Both the position numbers and the translations under genes were made by a program. DNA of 64,000 bases. Origin: Burkholderia cepacia (GTDB taxonomy: Bacteria; Pseudomonadota; Gammaproteobacteria; Burkholderiales; Burkholderiaceae). The number at the start of each line of letters is the position of its first letter. Within the stretch, counting starts at the first letter, position 1. Below the pieces are notes generated by a model. It was not told the DNA's origin. It ran no database searches and saw only the letters and a program-made list of their open reading frames with translations. Positions 59,379-64,000 of this stretch are shown in pieces. The DNA lies in the NCBI RefSeq assembly GCF_029962485.1, contig NZ_CP073638.1, positions 124,001-188,000 of the forward strand, given 5' to 3'.

Positions 59379-59523
59379 CGATTCACGCTGGTCGTGCGCG
59401 GGCCGAGAGGTGCCGTCGTGCCTGTCCCGCCCCGACCGGCGATGCGAACAGCCGGTTCGCCCATGCCCGCCACGGAACGCGGCTGGCATGCGGCGCGGCA
59501 CCCCGAGACTGCAGGAGAACAGC

Positions 59524-60840
59524 ATGCGCGACTCACGTCGGAATTCGCGGCAACGGCAAGTGATTGCCGCGGTCGTCGGCAATACCCTCGAGTGGTACGA
59601 CTTCATCGTTTACGGTTTCTTCTCCGGCATCATCGCGCGGCTGTTCTTTCCCGCCGAGAGCCAGTACGCGTCGCTGCTGATGTCGCTCGCGACGTTCGGC
59701 GTCGGCTTCTTCATGCGTCCGGTGGGCGGCATCCTGCTCGGGCTCTATTCGGACCGCAAGGGCCGCAAGGCCGCGATGCAGCTCATCATCTTCCTGATGA
59801 CGCTGTCGATCGCGCTGATCACGTTCGCGCCGTCGTACGCGGCGATCGGCCCGGCGGCGCCGGTCCTGATCGTCGTCGCACGGCTGCTGCAGGGTTTCGC
59901 GACGGGCGGCGAATATGCGAGCGCGACCGCGTTCCTCGTCGAAAGCGCACCCGCGAACCGGCGCGGGCTGTACGGATCGTGGCAACTGATCGGCCAGTGT
60001 CTCGCGGTGTTCTCGGGCGCCGCGATGGGCGCGTGGGCCACGCAGTCGCTGTCGGACGCAGCGCTGCACAGCTGGGGCTGGCGCGTGCCGTTCGCGCTGG
60101 GTCTGCTGATCGGGCCGGTCGGCCTGTGGATCCGCCGGCACATGGAGGAGACCGAGGCGTTCCTCGATGCGAGCAAGTCGACGGCCGAGCCGCCGGCGAG
60201 CGTATCGCGCGTGCTGCGCGAGAACCTGCGCGGCGTGCTGGTGTCGATGGGGCAGACGATCACCGGCACGGCCGTGTTCTACGTGATGCTCGTGAACATG
60301 CCGACGTTCGTGCACAAGACCTTCGGGCTGCCGCTCGACCAGGTGTTCAAGGTGCAGATGGTGGCCGTTGCGCTGCTGACGGTGACGATCCCGGTCGCGG
60401 CGATCGTGTCCGACCTGATCGGCCGGCGGCCCGTGCTGATCGCCGGCACGCTGGCGTTGCTGACGGTCACGTATCCGCTGTTCTCGTGGCTGGCCGCGGC
60501 GCCGGGCGTCGGGCGCCTGCTCGTGATGCAGCTCGTGATCTGCACGATCATCGGCATCTGCTACGGCCCCGCGCCGACCACGCTCGCCGAGCAGTTCGCG
60601 ACGCGCTCGCGGTCGACCGGCGTCGCGCTCGCCTACAACGTCGCGGTGATGGTGTTCGGCGGCTTCGCGCCGTTCATCGTCACGTGGCTGACGCGTGCGA
60701 GCGGCTCGCCCGTCGCGCCCGCCTGGTACGTGCTGTTCGCGGCGTCGTTCGGGTTGCTCGCGAGCGTGTTCATGCATGACAGTGCGCCCTGTGTGGTCGC
60801 ACGCCGGCAATTCCAGGGCGAGCCGCTGAGCGCCAAGTAG
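59524..60840 (+). CDS. MFS transporter, metabolite:H+ symporter (MHS) family
   Basis: 438 residues, 12 helices. VVGNTLEWYDFIVYGFFSGIIARLFFP is the MHS N-terminal signature. GLYSDRKGRKAAMQLIIFLMT, QGFATGGEYASATAFLVESAPANRRG and WGWRVPFALGLLIGPVGLWIRRHMEET follow. Citrate/tricarballylate-type carriers read similarly. The ATG at 59524 follows GCAGGAG; the longer open frame upstream covers the promoter and LysR site and is rejected. With an MdcR-like regulator opposite, a small dicarboxylate such as malonate is a reasonable guess for its substrate. Confidence 0.88.
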   Translation: MRDSRRNSRQRQVIAAVVGNTLEWYDFIVYGFFSGIIARLFFPAESQYASLLMSLATFGVGFFMRPVGGILLGLYSDRKGRKAAMQLIIFLMTLSIALITFAPSYAAIGPAAPVLIVVARLLQGFATGGEYASATAFLVESAPANRRGLYGSWQLIGQCLAVFSGAAMGAWATQSLSDAALHSWGWRVPFALGLLIGPVGLWIRRHMEETEAFLDASKSTAEPPASVSRVLRENLRGVLVSMGQTITGTAVFYVMLVNMPTFVHKTFGLPLDQVFKVQMVAVALLTVTIPVAAIVSDLIGRRPVLIAGTLALLTVTYPLFSWLAAAPGVGRLLVMQLVICTIIGICYGPAPTTLAEQFATRSRSTGVALAYNVAVMVFGGFAPFIVTWLTRASGSPVAPAWYVLFAASFGLLASVFMHDSAPCVVARRQFQGEPLSAK

Positions 60841-60850
60841 CGGCCGGGCA

Positions 60851-60877
60851 CCCGCGCCGGCGATCCATCGGCGCGGG
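60851..60877 (+). terminator. Stem-loop after the MHS transporter gene
   Basis: A 9-bp perfect stem (60851-60859/60869-60877) with a 9-nt loop, 10 bp after the stop; no T-run. Confidence 0.5.
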
Positions 60878-60990
60878 CGGCATGCAGGGTATCGGAACAG
60901 CCGATGGTTAGCATCGCGGGCGGCGGCCTACCGCGGCGGCCGCCCGGTCATTACGCTTGGGCGATCATCCACTCCGTCCGGAAGGTCGCC

Positions 60991-62241
60991 ATGTCCCGGC
61001 TCGACTACAAACTGCTCGGCCCCTGCCTGCTCGCCATCGCACTCGACGCGATGGGGTTCGGGCTCGTCTACCCGATGATGTCCGCGATCTTCAGCGATCC
61101 GCACGCGGGCATCCTGCCGGCCGACGCCGGTGCACACGCGCGCAATTTCTATCTCGGTCTCGGCTACGGGATCTACCCGCTGTGCATGTTCTTCGGCTCG
61201 TCGCTGATGGGCGAGCTGTCCGATCGCTACGGCCGCCGCCGGATCCTGCTGCTGTGCGTGCTCGGCCTCGCGGCCGGTTACGCGATGATGGCGGCCGGTG
61301 CATGGCACGCCAGCATCGCGCTGCTGCTGGCCGGCCGCGGGCTCACCGGCCTGATGGCCGGCTGCCAGGGCATCGCGCAGGCGGCGATCACCGACCTGAG
61401 CACGCCGGAGAACAAGGCGTACAACATGAGCATCATGTCGCTCGCGTTCAGCGCGGGCGTGATCGTCGGCCCGGTGCTCGGCGGCGTCACGTCCGACCGG
61501 ACGATTTCGCCGCTGTTCGACTACGGCACGCCGTTCGTGCTGGTCGCCGCGCTGTCGCTGGTCTGCGCGTTCTGGACCTGGGCGTCGTATCGCGACTCGG
61601 CCGCGCCGCGCGGCGACACGCGCATCGATCCGCTGCTGCCGCTGCGGATCATCTGGGAGGCCGCACGGCAGCGCAACGTTGCGTTCCTGTCGGTGGTGTT
61701 CTTCCTGATGCAGGTCGGCTACGGGCTGTACCTGCAGACCATCATGCTGCTGCTGCAGGCGAAATTCGGCTACACGAGCGCGCGGCTCGGCCTGTTCAGC
61801 GGCGTGATCGGCATCTGCTTCGTGTTCGGCCTGCTGTTCGTCGTGCGGCTGATGCTGCGCGTATGGCGCGTGATCGACATCGCGAAGACGGGCCTGCTCG
61901 TCGCCGGGCTGGGCCAGATCCTGTCGGCACTGTTTCCGCACGAACCCGTGCTGTGGGCGCTTGCGATGGTCGTCGGCTGTTTCGACATGGTCGCGTACAC
62001 GACCATGTATACGGCGTTCTCGGACGCCGTCAGCGAGGACCGGCAAGGCTGGGCGCTCGGCGTCGCGGGCTCGGTGATGGCGGTTGCGTGGGTCGTCACG
62101 GGCGCGCTGACGAACCTGCTGCCCGTGTTCGGCGAAACGGGCCTGTTGCTGATCGGCGGCGCGGGCTTCCTGCTCAGCTTCGTGATGATGGTCGCGTACG
62201 GGCGTACGCGATCGGGTGCCCGTACGGCCGCACTGTCGTAA
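60991..62241 (+). CDS. MFS transporter, DHA1 (drug:H+ antiporter) type
   Basis: 416 residues, 12 helices. YKLLGPCLLAIALDAMGFGLVYPMM begins the first helix. GELSDRYGRRRILLLCVLGL is the MFS loop 2-3 motif. LLLAGRGLTGLMAGCQGIAQAAITDLSTPENK and SLAFSAGVIVGPVLGGV is the antiporter motif C of TetA-like exporters. The ATG at 60991 follows GGAAGG; a frame from 60904 is possible but would put a polar arginine-rich tail before helix 1. Substrate unknown; export is more likely than import. Confidence 0.82.
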   Translation: MSRLDYKLLGPCLLAIALDAMGFGLVYPMMSAIFSDPHAGILPADAGAHARNFYLGLGYGIYPLCMFFGSSLMGELSDRYGRRRILLLCVLGLAAGYAMMAAGAWHASIALLLAGRGLTGLMAGCQGIAQAAITDLSTPENKAYNMSIMSLAFSAGVIVGPVLGGVTSDRTISPLFDYGTPFVLVAALSLVCAFWTWASYRDSAAPRGDTRIDPLLPLRIIWEAARQRNVAFLSVVFFLMQVGYGLYLQTIMLLLQAKFGYTSARLGLFSGVIGICFVFGLLFVVRLMLRVWRVIDIAKTGLLVAGLGQILSALFPHEPVLWALAMVVGCFDMVAYTTMYTAFSDAVSEDRQGWALGVAGSVMAVAWVVTGALTNLLPVFGETGLLLIGGAGFLLSFVMMVAYGRTRSGARTAALS

Positions 62242-62257
62242 GCGGCACACGCGCGTT

Positions 62258-62351
62258 GGCCCGATCCTGTCGGACGTTGTCCCGCGCGCCGCTGTCGCGC
62301 AAGGCCGTGCGGCCCGACACTGTCGCCTCGCGGCCGGGGAAGGATCGGGCC
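62258..62351 (+). other. Structured intergenic element upstream of the hydrolase gene
   Basis: GGCCCGATCCT (62258-62268) pairs perfectly with AGGATCGGGCC (62341-62351), closing a 72-nt interior. Inside, GTCGG (62269-62273) can pair with CCGAC, GCGCG with CGCGC over a 7-nt loop, and GGCC-GTGC-GGCC forms a hairpin. It lies between two same-strand genes, 16 bp after one stop and 65 bp before the next ATG. It could be a terminator, a structured leader or a small RNA; no known riboswitch class was recognised. Confidence 0.45.
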
Positions 62352-62416
62352 GCGTCCGGCGGCGCCGGCTGGCCCGGCGCGCCGTTCCTTCGATAGGCCA
62401 ACCGAGAGAGTGACCC

Positions 62417-63028
62417 ATGCAACATCCGACCATCCGTACCCTGGCGGGCGCGACCGCGCCGACGGCGATCGCCGCCGCTCGCACCGCGCTGCTGGTGATC
62501 GATTTCCAGAATGAATACTTCAGCGGCCGCCTGCCGATTCCGGAGGGGCCGCGTGCGCTGGGCAATGCGCAGCGCGTGATCGCGTTCGCCGATCGCGCGG
62601 GCATTCCGGTATTTCACGTCCAGCACGTCGATACGGCCGACAGCCCGATCTTCGCCGACGGCAGCGACGGCTTCCGCTTTCACGCGGACCTGCAGCCGGC
62701 GCCGCACCACGCGGTCGTGAAGAAGACGTCGGTCAGCGTGTTCCCGACGACGGACCTCGATGCCCGCCTGAAGGCCGCCGGCGTCGACACGCTGATCGTC
62801 ACGGGCCTGATGACGCATGCATGCGTGGCCGGCGCGGCACGCGATGCGGTGCCGCTCGGCTATGCGGTGATCGTCGTCGACGACGCGTGCGCGACGCGCG
62901 ATCTCGACGTCGCGGGCGGCGGGACGGTGCCGCACCGCGACCTCCATCGCGCGACGCTGGCCGCGCTGTCGGACACGTTCGGCGACGTGCTGACGACCGA
63001 GCAGGTACTGGCGCTCGGCGTCGCCTGA
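62417..63028 (+). CDS. Isochorismatase-fold cysteine hydrolase
   Basis: 203 residues. The triad of this superfamily is present: Asp29 in LLVIDFQNEY, Lys103 in VVKKTSVSVF, and Cys136 in LIVTGLMTHACVAGAARDA. The cis-peptide GLMTHAC region is intact. Relatives hydrolyse isochorismate, nicotinamide, N-carbamoyl compounds or other amides. With an amidohydrolase encoded convergently downstream, amide catabolism is plausible but the substrate is not known. AGAGAGTGACCC precedes the ATG. Confidence 0.86.
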   Translation: MQHPTIRTLAGATAPTAIAAARTALLVIDFQNEYFSGRLPIPEGPRALGNAQRVIAFADRAGIPVFHVQHVDTADSPIFADGSDGFRFHADLQPAPHHAVVKKTSVSVFPTTDLDARLKAAGVDTLIVTGLMTHACVAGAARDAVPLGYAVIVVDDACATRDLDVAGGGTVPHRDLHRATLAALSDTFGDVLTTEQVLALGVA

Positions 63029-63047
63029 CGACGGCCCGGGCCGATGC

Positions 63048-64000
63048 TCAGTCGGCCCAGCCCGGCGTGGCGTGCACGACTTCGCCGCGGAAGCACGTTT
63101 CGATCACGCGGGTTTGCGCGAACGTTTCGACCGGGTGCGCGAACGGATTGCGGTCTAGGATCGCGAAGCTCGCATCCTTGCCCGCTTCGAGCGAACCCGT
63201 GCAGTCGTCGAAACGCAACGCATAGGCGGTGTTGACCGTATAGGCCTCGAGCATCGTGAGCAGGTCGAGCCGTTCGTGCGGATTCCACGGCGGGCTGTCG
63301 GGCTGGTCGATCAGCAGGTGCGTGACGCCCGTCTGAATGATCTGCATCGGGTCCATCGTGCTGACCGACCAGTCGGAACCGGCCGCGAGCATCGCGCCCG
63401 CATTGCGCAGGCTGCGGAACGGATAGTTGCGCGCGGTGCGCTCGGCGCCGAGCAGGTCGCGATAAAGCTGTTGCTGCTCCTCGCGGGCGGCGGTCCACAG
63501 CGTCTGCACGCTTGCGATTGCGCCGAGCCGGTTGAAGCGGCTCATGTCGGCCGGATCGACGAGCTGCAGGTGCGCAAGCTGCGCACGCCGGTCGCGCATG
63601 CCGTTGCGGCGCTGGATATATTCGAGCGCGTCGAGCGTCATGCGCACCGCGCGGTCGGCGAGCGTATGGAAGTGCAGGTCGAAGCCGGCCGTATCGGCGA
63701 GCAGGCAGATTTCGTTCAGCGCGTCCTGGCTCCACAGGGCCAGGCCGCAGTCGTCGGTGCCCGCGTACGGCTCGAGCAGCGCGGCTGTTTTCGATTCAGG
63801 TACGCCGTCGACGAAGATCTTCACCGTATGCAGGCGCAGGTTGTCGCGCTCATATTCGCGGCGCCAGGCGACGAAGCGCTCGACTTGCTCGCGCGGGTCG
63901 CGGCGCGGGTTCGCGTAGAGGCCCGCGCTCATGTACGCCTTCAGCGTGCCCGCGCGCTGCGCGTCGGCATAGGCCTTGAGTTCGGCTTCCTCGACGCGTG
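63048..64000 (-). CDS. Amidohydrolase 3 family protein (partial, 5' end outside window)
   Basis: The frame is open from the right edge to a stop at 63048-63050, ~317 codons. The ATG at 63932 is probably internal because the frame runs on beyond the edge with good coding character (EAELKAYADAQRAGTL). It is the C-terminal part of a YtcJ-like metal-dependent hydrolase: VKIFVDGVPESKTAALLEPY, FDLHFHTLADRAVRMTLDAL (metal-binding His), RRAQLAHLQLVDP (His), AAGSDWSVSTMDPMQIIQTGV (Asp), and the C-terminal GSLEAGKDASFAILDRNPF. Substrate unknown. Convergent with the isochorismatase-fold gene. Confidence 0.88.
   Translation of the reverse strand, partial: RVEEAELKAYADAQRAGTLKAYMSAGLYANPRRDPREQVERFVAWRREYERDNLRLHTVKIFVDGVPESKTAALLEPYAGTDDCGLALWSQDALNEICLLADTAGFDLHFHTLADRAVRMTLDALEYIQRRNGMRDRRAQLAHLQLVDPADMSRFNRLGAIASVQTLWTAAREEQQQLYRDLLGAERTARNYPFRSLRNAGAMLAAGSDWSVSTMDPMQIIQTGVTHLLIDQPDSPPWNPHERLDLLTMLEAYTVNTAYALRFDDCTGSLEAGKDASFAILDRNPFAHPVETFAQTRVIETCFRGEVVHATPGWAD

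Larger units (their letters stand above)
59208..59523. promoter_or_regulatory. Divergent control region of the MdcR-like regulator and MHS transporter
   Basis: 316 bp without a gene. Features seen: a LysR-type site (59315-59329) and a sigma70-like promoter (59350-59378). The ~145 bp from the promoter to the transporter ATG form an untranslated leader in which I see nothing else distinct. Confidence 0.6.

Noticed and set aside
59350..59523. An N-terminal extension of the MHS transporter reading from 59350.
   Set aside because: The added 58 residues are low-complexity, lack a ribosome site and cover the predicted -35/-10; MHS proteins start near the SRQRQVIAAVVGN segment.

Overview
The window is a GC-rich (mid-60s % by eye) segment of a betaproteobacterial genome, most likely Burkholderia (cepacia complex-like). 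The grounds are the codon bias, the organisation of the type VI secretion system (T6SS), a DUF3331 gene, a Burkholderiales-type porin and the density of LysR/MHS-transporter/porin modules. No tRNA, rRNA, CRISPR array, transposase or prophage gene was recognised. Both ends cut through genes: an ABC transporter ATPase C-terminus on the left and an amidohydrolase on the right.

1-29,600: a complete T6SS locus in two divergent operons separated by an AT-rich control region (6536-7072). Leftward: tagK-like, tagJ, tssE, tssF, tssG, tssA, mostly with overlapping start/stop codons. Rightward: tssH (clpV), tssB, tssC, hcp, tssJ, tssK, then an effector cargo (22-codon ORF, small membrane protein, vgrG, DUF4123 adaptor, three lipoprotein immunity copies, Tle1-type phospholipase, PAAR tip), then tssL, tssM and a second tssL. 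All 13 core genes are present and the locus looks functional. The most unusual part is 18,296-20,360. A unit made of a DUF3304-like lipoprotein immunity gene plus the first ~135 bp of the phospholipase gene is repeated three times in tandem. Only the last copy is joined to a full-length effector, and the first immunity copy carries a nonsense codon.

29,600-36,700: an RpiR-type regulator diverges from gamma-glutamyltranspeptidase and a dicarboxylate/amino-acid symporter (periplasmic glutamate release and uptake), with paired RpiR-like operators. DUF3331 and a type II NADH dehydrogenase (ndh) follow, and a TetR regulator diverges from ndh across a perfect 14-bp palindrome.

36,700-45,000: a LysR/SDR pair with a canonical ATAC-N7-GTAT site, then soxR diverging from a tripartite RND efflux operon. 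The intervening promoter has the 19-bp spacer and AAGTTAACTT core expected of a SoxR-controlled promoter.

45,000-50,200: a probable MarR regulon. It holds a homodimeric pyruvate-dehydrogenase-type E1 paralogue, the MarR gene, a shortened E1-like protein without the thiamine diphosphate domain, and a glutathione S-transferase. TTGCAATTGCAA-type boxes sit in both divergent promoter regions.

50,200-64,000: catabolic and transport modules. These are an NCS1 permease; an SDR + VOC pair; a LysR regulator diverging from an MHS transporter, DUF2817 zinc peptidase and porin; an MdcR-like LysR diverging from a second MHS transporter; a DHA1-type MFS exporter; an isochorismatase-fold hydrolase preceded by a structured intergenic element; and a truncated amidohydrolase.
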